Shown one piece after another: positions 53,986-62,843 of a DNA stretch of 64,000 bases. How positions within the stretch are numbered: the stretch's first letter is position 1; every line of letters begins with the position of its first letter. The stretch comes from CBFIHN01 sp965662575. Its GTDB lineage: Bacteria; Pseudomonadota; Gammaproteobacteria; Francisellales; CACEW01. The stretch is from the NCBI GenBank assembly GCA_965662575.1, contig CBFIHN010000001.1, positions 28,540 through 92,539 of the forward strand. Reading direction: 5' to 3'. The notes beneath the pieces are model-generated. The model was not told the DNA's origin, made no database searches, and saw only the letters and a list, made by a program, of their open reading frames with translations. The translations under genes and the position numbers were made by a program.

Positions 53986-54334
53986 TACTACTTGATCCGT
54001 GCAACTTGACTATCAGACAATCTTGCACCATATTGGCTTACCACCATCGATGATGCTCGACTGGCCAAATCACCGGCTTGAGCCCATGACATACCGTGAC
54101 TCAACCCATATAAGATACCACCGGCATACATATCCCCTGCACCCGTTGCATCAACCATCGTTGTGGGATAGGGCGGCACCTCAATACAACGCTGCCCATC
54201 GAACAAAATTGAGCCCTGCGCTCCTCGTGTCAGCGCAAAAGTTGCTGTCCGTTTTTTTAAAGCTGCAACAACCGAATCAAGCTCGGCTTCACCAGTAAAT
54301 TCTTTCGCTTCTTCTTCGTTACAAAAGAGTAGGT

Positions 54335-55426
54335 TAGGACTTACGCATTGACCAACTTAGATTTTTGTGCATGAGTATCAATAAAGCTTCTAATGGCGCT
54401 TGTAAAAAGATCCCGCTGTACTTCATACCAGTGGTTAATAATTTCATTAACCCTCATTAACTCTAGACACACAAATCCTTTCAGGGCGCAAAAAATGTGA
54501 TTTTTAATTTGATGTAGTCCACGCACCTGGAAGTGTTCAATGTGACACACTTGTTTGATAGCTCTGTGGTAGCGCTCAATAGACCAATGAGTGGCATGTA
54601 CTCGTTCAAAATCACCTTGATTAATGATTGGTAATTTGGCCAAATCTGGGACGCTTATAATGTAGTAGCGATATGATTTTTTGTATATCTGTCTAAACAC
54701 CTTTACCATTCCATAATCCTTTAAATACACTGTTTTCTGATCATTGTCCCAGTCCTCTAATTTTTGTATTTGAATGTACTGACCACGATCAATAGAGACG
54801 GTGCGATTGGTCTCTATACCAAACATAAAGGGAAGATTTTTTGCACGGATAAACTTCAAATTTGACAAGCTTGCATACCAGCTGTCACCAGTGACCCAGG
54901 ATGGAGAAACTCCCCATGCAATAATCTCCTCTAACATTTCCAAAAAATAGTCATTTTTCGTCTTATTTTCAGATGAGTTATAAAGGCGATAATTAATAGG
55001 CACCGAAACACCAAAAGGGTCTGTATAGAACAAAGTAATAATATTCACGCCCTTGACTGTTCGCTTGTGTTTGCCGGACCAAAAATAACCTATTAGACTT
55101 GCTGTCCCCTTTTTCATGTATGGCTTATCTAGAACAGAATCATCAACACTGAGTATGCCATTACATATTTCTATATCATTCTTTACTTCGTTAAAAAGAT
55201 CAATAGGATCAAAGCGCTCACGCTCTAAAAATCGATTGATACTATCATGAGATACATCTTCCATGATTGAGGAAAGACGCGTACAGCTTGTGTATTTTGG
55301 GTCGCTCATAAGATACAAACTATATAAATTTTCATCACATTTGGCTGTCGAGGGTCTGCTTTTAGCTTTCATGCCAGTAAAAAAATAGATGCATTTTACA
55401 ACACTCTTGTCAATGCGTAAGTCCTA
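54335..55426 (-). mobile_element. Insertion sequence with DDE transposase
   Basis: 1092-bp element bounded by perfect 18-bp inverted repeats, TAGGACTTACGCATTGAC (54335-54352) and its complement (55409-55426). A 5-bp duplication TAGGT flanks it (54330-54334 and 55427-55431). It splits an adenosine kinase gene. The family is not certain: IS4 and IS701-related groups are plausible from the transposase, and the 5-bp duplication does not decide it. Confidence 0.92.
54341..55372 (-). CDS. DDE transposase of the adenosine-kinase IS
   Basis: 343 residues. The first Asp lies in LSVDDSVLDKPY, a second in WVTGDSWYASL, and a Glu in HWSIERYHRAIKQ, fitting an RNase H-like DDE fold of the IS4/IS701-like group. 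The N-terminus has a likely DNA-binding helical part. The reading frame is intact, so the element may still move. It nearly fills the element, and its stop lies inside the left repeat. Confidence 0.85.
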   Translation of the reverse strand: MKAKSRPSTAKCDENLYSLYLMSDPKYTSCTRLSSIMEDVSHDSINRFLERERFDPIDLFNEVKNDIEICNGILSVDDSVLDKPYMKKGTASLIGYFWSGKHKRTVKGVNIITLFYTDPFGVSVPINYRLYNSSENKTKNDYFLEMLEEIIAWGVSPSWVTGDSWYASLSNLKFIRAKNLPFMFGIETNRTVSIDRGQYIQIQKLEDWDNDQKTVYLKDYGMVKVFRQIYKKSYRYYIISVPDLAKLPIINQGDFERVHATHWSIERYHRAIKQVCHIEHFQVRGLHQIKNHIFCALKGFVCLELMRVNEIINHWYEVQRDLFTSAIRSFIDTHAQKSKLVNA

Positions 55427-56093
55427 TAGGTCAATGCCATCACCAATGATGGCCTCAAACTGTGACTTAAAGTATTTAACAATCCCCGGATCCGATAGGC
55501 TCAGCGCCATCTTGGCGCCATACTCTTTTGCTAGCGCTTTTCCTTCAAGCACTGCGGCCATCGCTGAGGTCGAGGTTGTTAAATAGCCTTCAATATAAAA
55601 AATATCAGCCTTTTCTAATCCCTGGTGATGTAATTGATTAGGCGATAGTGACTCACTGATACCCAAATAGCTATTCATCGTTCGTTCGCCATCCGGCGTT
55701 ATCATTGAAATACATTTCCCTGTTGTTTCATTCGAACGGCTTTGATGCAAAAAATTAGAGTGTAGACCAGTTGCATGTAAATCTTCCAAATAATGATCAC
55801 CGGCAATATCATCAGCCACCAAACAAGAATAAAACCCCTGACCGCCAAATTGCTGGAATGCCACCATGGTATTGGCTGCGGAACCCCCACTACTTTTCTG
55901 ACGGATATTGTCATAACCCAACGCATCCATTAAGGCATGATGACGCGTATCATTGACTAAAGTCATTAGACCTTTTTCAATGCCTGCTTGGATTAAAAAA
56001 TCCTCGCTGACATCAAACTCAATATCAAGCAATGCATTACCAATGCCGTATACATCAAATTTCATTTAGAATCCCAAACCCTCAAATAATCAC

Positions 56094-56180
56094 TGGTGCC
56101 GAGAAGAGGACTCGAACCTCCACGGAGTTGCCTCCACTAGCACCTGAAGCTAGCGTGTCTACCAATTCCACCACCTCGGC
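56094..56180 (-). tRNA. tRNA-Leu (anticodon CAG)
   Basis: The minus strand gives an 87-nt class II tRNA. The acceptor stem GCCGAGG pairs with TCTCGGC, discriminator A, and CCA is encoded. The anticodon loop TTCAGGT contains CAG. A long variable arm (GTGGAGGCAACTCC) and GGTTCGAGTCC T-arm follow. It stands alone between the adenosine kinase pseudogene and gapA. Confidence 0.95.
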
Positions 56181-56192
56181 AAAAGGTTGGCC

Positions 56193-56221
56193 AATTTACT
56201 TGGACGGACAACGAAAGTCAA
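56193..56221 (-). promoter_or_regulatory. tRNA-Leu promoter
   Basis: TTGACT (56221-56216), 17 nt, TAAATT (56198-56193) on the minus strand, 12 nt before the 5' end of the tRNA-Leu at 56180. The spacing to the tRNA fits a short 5' leader. Confidence 0.55.
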
Positions 56222-56232
56222 TTTCGATCTAT

Positions 56233-56247
56233 AGGGGTAGCGCCCCT
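56233..56247. repeat. Small hairpin upstream of gapA
   Basis: AGGGG (56233-56237), loop TAGCG, CCCCT (56243-56247). There is no adjoining U-run, so it is not a convincing terminator. It could separate tRNA and gapA transcription. A similar hairpin follows tolR. Confidence 0.3.
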
Positions 56248-56315
56248 CGTGCATGAGCATCTGAAACCTGCTAAAATCGTTTTGGAGTTTTTACGTATTT
56301 TTAAGGAGCTAACCC

Positions 56316-57323
56316 ATGCCAATTCGTGTTGCAATCAATGGTTATGGCCGTATCGGTCGCAATGTGCTACGCGCACTCTACGAGAGCAAAAAAGATGACA
56401 TTAAAATCGTTGCAATTAATGACCTTGGCGCGCCGGATGTTAGCTTATTCCTAACCAAGCATGATACAACGCACGGATTATTCAACGCCGAGGTCGCTCT
56501 AGATGGTGACAGTATGGTTGTCAATGGCGATCGTATCCGGATGTTATCTGACCGCAATCCGGAAAACTTACCCTGGAAAGAGCTGGATGTCGATGTTGTT
56601 TACGAATGCACTGGCTTTTTTGCCAGCAAAGAAAAAGCTTCTGCACACTTAGTCGCAGGTGCAAAAAAAGTCATCATCTCAGCACCGGGCGGCAAAGACG
56701 TTGATGCAACCGTCGTTTATGGCGTGAACCACTCCGTATTGAAAGCATCTGACACGGTGATCTCTAACGCCTCTTGCACAACCAACTGTTTGGCACCAAT
56801 TGCCAAAGTGCTCAACCAACATATCGGCATTGAACAGGGTTTAATGACGACTATTCACGCAGTCACCAACGACCAAAAACTCGTTGATGTTTACCATGCC
56901 GATGTCCGTCGCGCACGTGCTGCAACCCAATCAATGATCCCAACAAAAACTGGCGCCGCTGCCGCCGTTGGTCTCGTGCTTCCAGAACTCAACGGCAAAT
57001 TAGATGGTTTTGCGATGCGCGTCCCAACAATTAATGTCTCTGTTGTTGACTTAACCTTCACCGCATCACGTGATACGAGCACTGAAGAAGTCAATCACTT
57101 GTTAAAAACAGCAGCAGACGCTGAGCTCAAAGGCGTATTAGGCTATAACAGTGACCCCTTAGTCTCTGTTGATTTTAACCACAACGCACACTCTTCTGTT
57201 TTTGATGCCACCCAAACAAAAGTGATTGGCCACTTAGTGAAAGTGTTATCTTGGTACGATAATGAATGGGGTTTTTCTAATCGGATGCTCGACACGACCC
57301 GCGCCCTGATGGCAGCATCATAG
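56316..57323 (+). CDS. gapA: Glyceraldehyde-3-phosphate dehydrogenase
   Basis: 335 residues, type I GAPDH. NGYGRIGRNVLRAL binds NAD, the catalytic Cys is in SNASCTTNCLAP, and VLSWYDNEWGFSNRML is near the end. AAGGAG at 56303-56308 is a strong ribosome-binding site 7 nt before the ATG. It heads gapA-pgk-pyk, the lower glycolysis block. Confidence 0.97.
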   Translation: MPIRVAINGYGRIGRNVLRALYESKKDDIKIVAINDLGAPDVSLFLTKHDTTHGLFNAEVALDGDSMVVNGDRIRMLSDRNPENLPWKELDVDVVYECTGFFASKEKASAHLVAGAKKVIISAPGGKDVDATVVYGVNHSVLKASDTVISNASCTTNCLAPIAKVLNQHIGIEQGLMTTIHAVTNDQKLVDVYHADVRRARAATQSMIPTKTGAAAAVGLVLPELNGKLDGFAMRVPTINVSVVDLTFTASRDTSTEEVNHLLKTAADAELKGVLGYNSDPLVSVDFNHNAHSSVFDATQTKVIGHLVKVLSWYDNEWGFSNRMLDTTRALMAAS

Positions 57324-57376
57324 TGGCGCGTTTCATTAGCTAACGCCCCCATTATTATTATGAATCAAGGATCATC

Positions 57377-58555
57377 ATGACTTGCAAAAAACTCATCGAC
57401 ATCGATTGCAAAAACAAACGTGTTTTAGTGCGAGTTGATTTCAATGTGCCAATCAAGAATGGTCTGGTGACATCAGATGCTCGCATTCGCGCAGCATTAC
57501 CGACTATCGAAATGCTCTTAAAGCAAGACGCGAAAGTGATACTGATGTCACACCTAGGGCGCCCCACAGAAGGGGAGCTTTCAGCGGCCGTCTCTTTGCA
57601 GCCGGTGGCAGAACATTTATCACAACTGATCAATAAAACCGTTCGCTTAACGCCACCAAATTGGATTGAGGGGGTTGAGGTAGCACCAGGGGAGATTGTC
57701 CTTTGCGAGAATGTTCGCTGCCAACTGGGTGAAAAAGCTAACGATGATGCCTTGGCAAAGAAAATGGCCGCACTATGCGATATTTTTGTTATGGATGCCT
57801 TTGGGACTGCGCACCGAGCACAAGCATCGACTCATGGTGTTGCCAAATTTGCACCCATTGCCTGTGCGGGCCCACTACTGACGGCTGAATTGGAGGCTTT
57901 AGGTAGCACGCTAGACAATCCAAAACGTCCGCTTGTTGCTATTGTAGGTGGATCAAAAGTCTCAACCAAACTGATGGTATTAAATGCATTGAGCGAACAA
58001 GTTGACCAACTCATTGTCGGCGGCGGCATTGCCAATACTTTCTTAGCAGCAACGGGAAAGCCCATCGGCAAGTCACTATATGAACCCGAGTTAGTAGATG
58101 AATCACGGAAACTCATGCGACACATTAGCGACCAGGGCGGCTTTATCCCATTACCATCGGATGTTGTGGTTGGTAAAGCATTTGCCGAAGACACGCTGGC
58201 AATGACTAAGCAAAGTGATGATGTTAGTGATGATGACTTAATTTTTGATATCGGCCCTGACTCTGCTCATCAACTGGCAGAAATCTTGCATAAAGCCGGC
58301 ACCATTGTTTGGAATGGCCCTGTGGGTGTCTTTGAATTCTGCCAATTTAGCGCTGGCACCAAAGCCATTGCAAACGCAATTGCCCATAGCAACGCGTTTT
58401 CCATCGCCGGTGGTGGCGATACCTTAGCCGCCATCGATCAGTTTGGCATTCGTGACAAAATATCCTATATTTCAACTGGTGGCGGCGCCTTCCTGGAATT
58501 CCTAGAAGGCAAAAAATTACCGGCTGTCGACATTCTAGAAAGTCGCGGATCATAA
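57377..58555 (+). CDS. pgk: Phosphoglycerate kinase
   Basis: 392 residues. RVLVRVDFNVPIKNG near the start, LMSHLGRP, VAIVGGSKVSTKL and the C-terminal GGGDTLAAI ATP-binding stretch are standard. It lies 53 nt after gapA and is followed by pyk, so it is probably co-transcribed. Confidence 0.97.
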   Translation: MTCKKLIDIDCKNKRVLVRVDFNVPIKNGLVTSDARIRAALPTIEMLLKQDAKVILMSHLGRPTEGELSAAVSLQPVAEHLSQLINKTVRLTPPNWIEGVEVAPGEIVLCENVRCQLGEKANDDALAKKMAALCDIFVMDAFGTAHRAQASTHGVAKFAPIACAGPLLTAELEALGSTLDNPKRPLVAIVGGSKVSTKLMVLNALSEQVDQLIVGGGIANTFLAATGKPIGKSLYEPELVDESRKLMRHISDQGGFIPLPSDVVVGKAFAEDTLAMTKQSDDVSDDDLIFDIGPDSAHQLAEILHKAGTIVWNGPVGVFEFCQFSAGTKAIANAIAHSNAFSIAGGGDTLAAIDQFGIRDKISYISTGGGAFLEFLEGKKLPAVDILESRGS

Positions 58556-58614
58556 AACACCGGACTGTTTTCGATAGGGTGATTTATTTTGATTTCAAGT
58601 AAAGGAAAAATGAC

Positions 58615-60045
58615 GTGAGACGTACAAAAATTTTAGCAACTTTAGGCCCCGCTTCTGAATCAGAAGAGGTTTTGACCCAAATGATTCAGGCGGGATTGAA
58701 TGCCGTGCGTTGTAATTTTTCTCATGGCACAGCACAAGATCACCAAGATCGAATCAAAAAAATTCGCGATGTATCGGCCAAAGCAGGAAAAACGATTGGC
58801 ATCTTGGCTGACTTACAAGGCCCAAAGATTCGGGTTGCTAAATTTAAACAATCAAAAGTCAAACTCACGGTAGGCCAAGAGTTTATTCTCGACGCCAAAT
58901 TGGCTGATGATGCCGGCGATGAACACCAAGTTGGTATCGACTATAAAGAACTCCCTAATGATGTGAGCCAAGGTGACACTTTATTGCTTGATGACGGCAG
59001 AGTTGTCTTTGAAGTGCTAAGGGTTGAGACAAGCAAAGTGGTTTGCAAAGTATTAGTCGGTGATTATCTCTCTAACAATAAAGGCATTAATAAGAAAGGG
59101 GGCGGCCTGTCAACTGCTGCACTAACCGATAAAGACAGACAAGACATTAAGACTGCCGCGAAAGCAAATGTTGATTACGTTGCCGTCTCTTTCGTACGCA
59201 ATGCTGCAGACATGTCAGAAGCTCGCCAATTGCTCGTTGACGCAGGATCAAATGCCGGCTTGATTGCAAAAATTGAACGCACCGAAGCGATGGATCATAT
59301 CGATGAAATTCTTGAAGCTTCTGACGGAGTGATGGTCGCGCGCGGTGATTTAGCAGTTGAAATCGGTGATGAACATGTCCCTGCAGCACAAAAGCATATG
59401 ATTAAACGTGCACGCGAACTTGATCGCATTGCAATCACAGCAACCCAAATGCTCGAATCGATGATTGAATCACCGGCACCAACCCGCGCAGAGGTCTCAG
59501 ATGTAGCGAATGCCGTGTTTGATGGCACAGACACCGTTATGCTATCAGCAGAAACCGCCATAGGGAAACACCCTGTCACCGTCATTGAAACGATGAACCG
59601 CGTGTGTTTAGCCGCAGAAAAAAGCGAGCGCACTCGCGTCTCCAAACATCGTGTTGAAATGCGCTTTAATCGTGTTGATGAAGCGATTGCCATGGCAACC
59701 ATGTACACCGCCAATCACCTTGATGTCAAAGCGATTATTGCCTTAACAGAATCGGGATCCTCTGTGCTGTGGATGTCACGGATCAATTCACATTTACCAA
59801 TCTTTGCCTTAACCCGCAATCATGACACCATGGGCTTGGTGACTTTATACCGCGGCGTTGAACCCATTGCCTTTGACCCAACGCGGATGCCAAAGGACTA
59901 TGTCAACCGCTCGGCTGTCGATGAATTGGTCAAACGCGGTATACTAAAAGATAATGACCTGGCGATGTTAACCTCAGGAGACCATATGGGCGATCATGGC
60001 GGCACCAACAAAATGAAAATAATCTGTACTGGCAAGGTCATTTGA
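58615..60045 (+). CDS. pyk: Pyruvate kinase
   Basis: 476 residues starting at GTG 58615 (RRTKILATLGPASESEE), with AAAGGA 12-17 nt upstream. The metal/phosphate motif GLIAKIERTEAMDHIDEI and MVARGDLAVEIGDEHVPAAQ are family hallmarks. TQMLESMIESPAPTRAEVSD follows. The pyk stop overlaps the leading bases of the pssA region. Confidence 0.97.
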   Translation: MRRTKILATLGPASESEEVLTQMIQAGLNAVRCNFSHGTAQDHQDRIKKIRDVSAKAGKTIGILADLQGPKIRVAKFKQSKVKLTVGQEFILDAKLADDAGDEHQVGIDYKELPNDVSQGDTLLLDDGRVVFEVLRVETSKVVCKVLVGDYLSNNKGINKKGGGLSTAALTDKDRQDIKTAAKANVDYVAVSFVRNAADMSEARQLLVDAGSNAGLIAKIERTEAMDHIDEILEASDGVMVARGDLAVEIGDEHVPAAQKHMIKRARELDRIAITATQMLESMIESPAPTRAEVSDVANAVFDGTDTVMLSAETAIGKHPVTVIETMNRVCLAAEKSERTRVSKHRVEMRFNRVDEAIAMATMYTANHLDVKAIIALTESGSSVLWMSRINSHLPIFALTRNHDTMGLVTLYRGVEPIAFDPTRMPKDYVNRSAVDELVKRGILKDNDLAMLTSGDHMGDHGGTNKMKIICTGKVI

Positions 60046-60050
60046 TTCCA

Positions 60051-60842
60051 ATGAAAAATTCAGATTTGCAAAGCAAAAAAATACGCAAACGTAGTATTTA
60101 TTTTCTACCCAACCTATTGACCACTGGCAGCTTATTCTTTGGGTTTTATGCCATTATTTCGGCGATGAACCATGAATTTACTCATGGCGCCATTGCTATT
60201 TTCATTGCCATGTTACTCGATGGACTCGATGGTCGCGTCGCCAGACTCATTAATGCACAAAGTGCTTTTGGCGCAGAGTATGACAGCCTGTCTGACCTCG
60301 TCTCCTTTGGTATGGCGCCAGCATTGTTGATTTACAACTGGAGCCTTAACACCCTAGACCATCAATTACTGCACAAAGTCGGCTGGTTATGCGCTTTTCT
60401 TTATGTTGCATGTGTTGCATTACGACTTGCCAAGTTTAATATCCAAATTGATGAAGATGATATCCGGCCCAAAAAATATTTCTATGGTTTACCCTGCCCT
60501 TCTGCTGCCGCTTTAGTGGCGAGTTTGGTGTGGACCGGCAGCCTTTATCATCTGCATAACCTCACTATATCGATTATGTCAGCAATCATAGTCATTGCGG
60601 TTGCTGTCTTGATGGTCAGTAATATTCGCTACCAGAGCTTTAAGCATATTGACCTCAAAGATCGCATCGGATTTGCTGTACTGGTTGTTATTGTCATGTT
60701 ATTGATTTGTATCGCCTTTCTACCTGCACATATGCTGCTACTAATTTTTGCCACGTATATTATTTCCGGGCCAACGGTAGCACTCAATCGCTTTCTTAAA
60801 AAACGTCGCCATTTGAGCCAACGCAGAAAAACGCATGGATAA
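60051..60842 (+). CDS. pssA: CDP-diacylglycerol-serine O-phosphatidyltransferase
   Basis: Membrane enzyme making phosphatidylserine, the precursor of phosphatidylethanolamine. ATG 60051 (MKNSDLQSKKIRKRSIYFLP) is preferred over a TTG 9 nt upstream. The CDP-alcohol phosphotransferase motif D-G-x2-A-R-x8-G-x3-D-x3-D is in DGLDGRVARLINAQSAFGAE followed by YDSLSD. Several membrane helices surround it. Length is normal for the family. Confidence 0.93.
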   Translation: MKNSDLQSKKIRKRSIYFLPNLLTTGSLFFGFYAIISAMNHEFTHGAIAIFIAMLLDGLDGRVARLINAQSAFGAEYDSLSDLVSFGMAPALLIYNWSLNTLDHQLLHKVGWLCAFLYVACVALRLAKFNIQIDEDDIRPKKYFYGLPCPSAAALVASLVWTGSLYHLHNLTISIMSAIIVIAVAVLMVSNIRYQSFKHIDLKDRIGFAVLVVIVMLLICIAFLPAHMLLLIFATYIISGPTVALNRFLKKRRHLSQRRKTHG

Positions 60843-61215
60843 TCACCAATGTTTAGCTTTAATGGGCATTGATGTTTGGATTGAACGCAAAACAATACAA
60901 CAACCTAAAAACTCAAAGCCTCATCGATTGACGATTGTGCTTGACAACCAAGATACGCACAACCCCAAATGTCAGGCTTTACTTAGCAATATCTTGCATT
61001 ACCTGAAAATTCAGATGACTGACTGCCAACTGATTGATAGCAAGCAATACAAATTGTTGACAGCACACAACGCAAACTCGATAATTCAATTTGGTAACGA
61101 CAATTTAGACCACGTTGACAGCAAAATAACTCAAACCATTGGCCTGAGCACCTTGCTTGAAATGCCACATAAAAAACAACAGGTACTGCATGACATTGCC
61201 AAACTGCCACTATAA
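60835..61215 (+). CDS. holD: HolD-like DNA polymerase III psi subunit candidate
   Basis: 126 residues. CLALMGIDVWIERK at the start matches the LG....W motif of HolD, and the rest (ALLSNILHYLKIQMTDCQLI, then LSTLLEMPHKKQQVLHDIAK) follows its secondary-structure layout. Position just before rimI is where holD lies in E. coli. Psi bridges the clamp loader and SSB. It overlaps the end of pssA by 8 nt. Similarity is weak, so this is a candidate. Confidence 0.6.
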   Translation: MDNHQCLALMGIDVWIERKTIQQPKNSKPHRLTIVLDNQDTHNPKCQALLSNILHYLKIQMTDCQLIDSKQYKLLTAHNANSIIQFGNDNLDHVDSKITQTIGLSTLLEMPHKKQQVLHDIAKLPL

Positions 61216-61678
61216 AACACTTGGGTTAAAACACCTGCCAGAATTAATGGCCTTGGAACGCGCCACTTTCCTAGTTCCTTGGTCAGCATCACTCATGCGT
61301 GAAAGCTTACAAACAGCACACCACAAGTCACTCGGCATGTACCTAAACACCCATGACCAGCCGATTGGTTATGCCACCTATTCACTGGTCTTGGATGAAG
61401 CAGAAATTCTCTCGATTTGCATTGCGCCGGACTATCATCGTAAGGGCTATGGCAAGCAACTACTTGACCGTGTTATTGCAAACATTATCCAGGCCAAAGC
61501 GCACATTTTATTTCTCGAGGTACGCGCATCAAATACGTCTGCCATTGAACTCTACCGCCAATTTGGATTTGAACAAATTGATTTACGACGAAACTATTAT
61601 CGCATTCCTGATAGCATTGAACATGAAGATGCTTTAGTCTTTCGCTTAAACTTAACTACCCACAAGGATCAAACATGA
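61190..61678 (+). CDS. rimI: Ribosomal protein alanine N-acetyltransferase
   Basis: GNAT-fold acetyltransferase of about 162 residues. I take ATG 61190 (MTLPNCHYKTLGLKHLPELM) rather than an upstream start lying deep in the HolD-like gene. APDYHRKGYGKQLLDRVI is the acetyl-CoA motif A and VRASNTSAIELYRQFGF the C-terminal signature. It modifies ribosomal protein S18. It overlaps the HolD-like gene by 26 nt and tolQ by 4 nt. Confidence 0.9.
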   Translation: MTLPNCHYKTLGLKHLPELMALERATFLVPWSASLMRESLQTAHHKSLGMYLNTHDQPIGYATYSLVLDEAEILSICIAPDYHRKGYGKQLLDRVIANIIQAKAHILFLEVRASNTSAIELYRQFGFEQIDLRRNYYRIPDSIEHEDALVFRLNLTTHKDQT

Positions 61679-62370
61679 CAGGTTCAGAATTATCAATCTG
61701 GCACCTCATCGGCAACGCCAGTGTCATTGTCAAATTCGTGATGCTAGTGCTGCTAACTGCCTCAATTTGGTCATGGACCTTGATCTTCCAGCGTATTGCA
61801 TGCATCAAAAAATCACGTCATGCGATGCGACAATTTGAGCGTGACTTTTGGTCAGGCACCGATCTTGCCGACTTCTATCGAAAACTCAGTCGTCATACGA
61901 ATGGATCCCTAGCTGCTGGGCATATTTTTTGTGCTGGCTTCAAAGATTTTTTACGCATGCAAAAAAGTGGCCATCCCACGACGGAAGCAATCATTGAGGC
62001 TGTTCAACGCGCTATGCGAGTTGCCTTTATGCGCGAATCAGACCGCCTTGATAATGGCCTGCCCTGGTTAGCAACGATCGGATCTGTTAGCCCTTATGTC
62101 GGCTTGTTTGGCACAGTTTGGGGCATTATGACTTCATTTCAGGCATTAGCAGGCGTCCAACAAGCGACACTAGCAATGGTTGCACCAGGGATTTCTGAAG
62201 CTCTCATTGCCACTGCTTTAGGATTATTAGTCGCTATTCCTGCGGTCGTTGCCTACAACCGCTTTAATGCACATGTTGAACGCCTACTCAATGATTACGA
62301 AAACTTCCAAGATGAATTTGCTGGCATTCTACATCGCCAATTGCACAGCCATCAAAGTGTTAGTCAATGA
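61675..62370 (+). CDS. tolQ: TolQ, Tol-Pal motor subunit
   Basis: 231 residues with three membrane segments (about 18-40, 132-155 and 168-190). GTVWGIMTSFQALAGVQQAT and GISEALIATALGLLVAIPAV are TolQ/ExbB hallmarks. It forms the proton-driven complex with TolR. It starts 4 nt inside rimI, an unusual coupling, and overlaps tolR by 4 nt. Confidence 0.94.
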   Translation: MTGSELSIWHLIGNASVIVKFVMLVLLTASIWSWTLIFQRIACIKKSRHAMRQFERDFWSGTDLADFYRKLSRHTNGSLAAGHIFCAGFKDFLRMQKSGHPTTEAIIEAVQRAMRVAFMRESDRLDNGLPWLATIGSVSPYVGLFGTVWGIMTSFQALAGVQQATLAMVAPGISEALIATALGLLVAIPAVVAYNRFNAHVERLLNDYENFQDEFAGILHRQLHSHQSVSQ

Positions 62371-62795
62371 GGCGGGCACGCAGAAGACGTCGCATGATGT
62401 CAGATATCAACGTTGTACCTTATATCGACGTCATGTTAGTGCTGTTGATTATCTTCATGGTAACCACCCCTCTACTAACACAAGGGGTTAAAGTTAATTT
62501 ACCTAAAGCCACAGCAAAAGTCCTATCGCCACAAGATAAAATACCCGTAATTGCTAGTATTAATAGTAGAGGACAATACTTTATCAACATTGCGAGCAAT
62601 CCTCGATTACCCGTCAGTAGTTCGCAACTACAAAACCTATTGCAAAGCGCTTTGCATCGAAACCCAAACCGTCAGGTCTACGTGCGCGGCGATCAAAATG
62701 CCAACTATGGCAAGGTCGTGCAATTGATGGTGTTATTGCAAAAGGCCGGTGCAGGTAGCGTTGGCTTAATGACAGATAATCCAGATAAAAAATAA
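62367..62795 (+). CDS. tolR: TolR, Tol-Pal motor subunit
   Basis: 142 residues with an N-terminal Arg-rich stretch, a single membrane helix bearing the essential Asp (VPYIDVMLVLLIIFMVTTP), and the periplasmic domain (VYVRGDQNANYGKVVQLMVL). It overlaps tolQ by 4 nt. The usual next genes tolA, tolB and pal are not downstream; a convergent gene follows instead. Confidence 0.93.
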   Translation: MRRARRRRRMMSDINVVPYIDVMLVLLIIFMVTTPLLTQGVKVNLPKATAKVLSPQDKIPVIASINSRGQYFINIASNPRLPVSSSQLQNLLQSALHRNPNRQVYVRGDQNANYGKVVQLMVLLQKAGAGSVGLMTDNPDKK

Positions 62796-62813
62796 ATCGG
62801 CGAAATATGACTA

Positions 62814-62828
62814 GGGGTAAAATACCCC
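62814..62828. terminator. Hairpin after tolR, possible terminator
   Basis: GGGGTA (62814-62819), AAA, TACCCC (62823-62828) form a 6-bp stem between tolR and the convergent BON gene. No U-run follows on either strand, so a Rho-independent terminator is not convincing. Confidence 0.3.
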
Positions 62829-62843
62829 GGCAGGGTGGTTTAC

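Larger units (their letters stand above)
53988..56065 (-). pseudogene. Adenosine kinase (PfkB family) split by an IS
   Basis: The 5' part (56065-55432) reads MKFDVYGIGNALLDIEFDVS with the GSAANTMVAFQQFGG PfkB region. The 3' part (54334-53988) reads NLLFCNEEEAKEFTGE and DATGAGDMYAGGILYG with the catalytic Asp. Joining them through one copy of the 5-bp duplication gives 981 nt, exactly 327 codons, so the gene was intact before insertion. On the coding strand the 5' part reads GIGDGIDL then TAG inside the element. The kinase phosphorylates adenosine in purine salvage; function is presumably lost. Confidence 0.9.

Noticed and set aside
62814..62828. Strong terminator after tolR
   Set aside because: The hairpin is only 6 bp and lacks a U-run on either strand, so it is listed only at low confidence.
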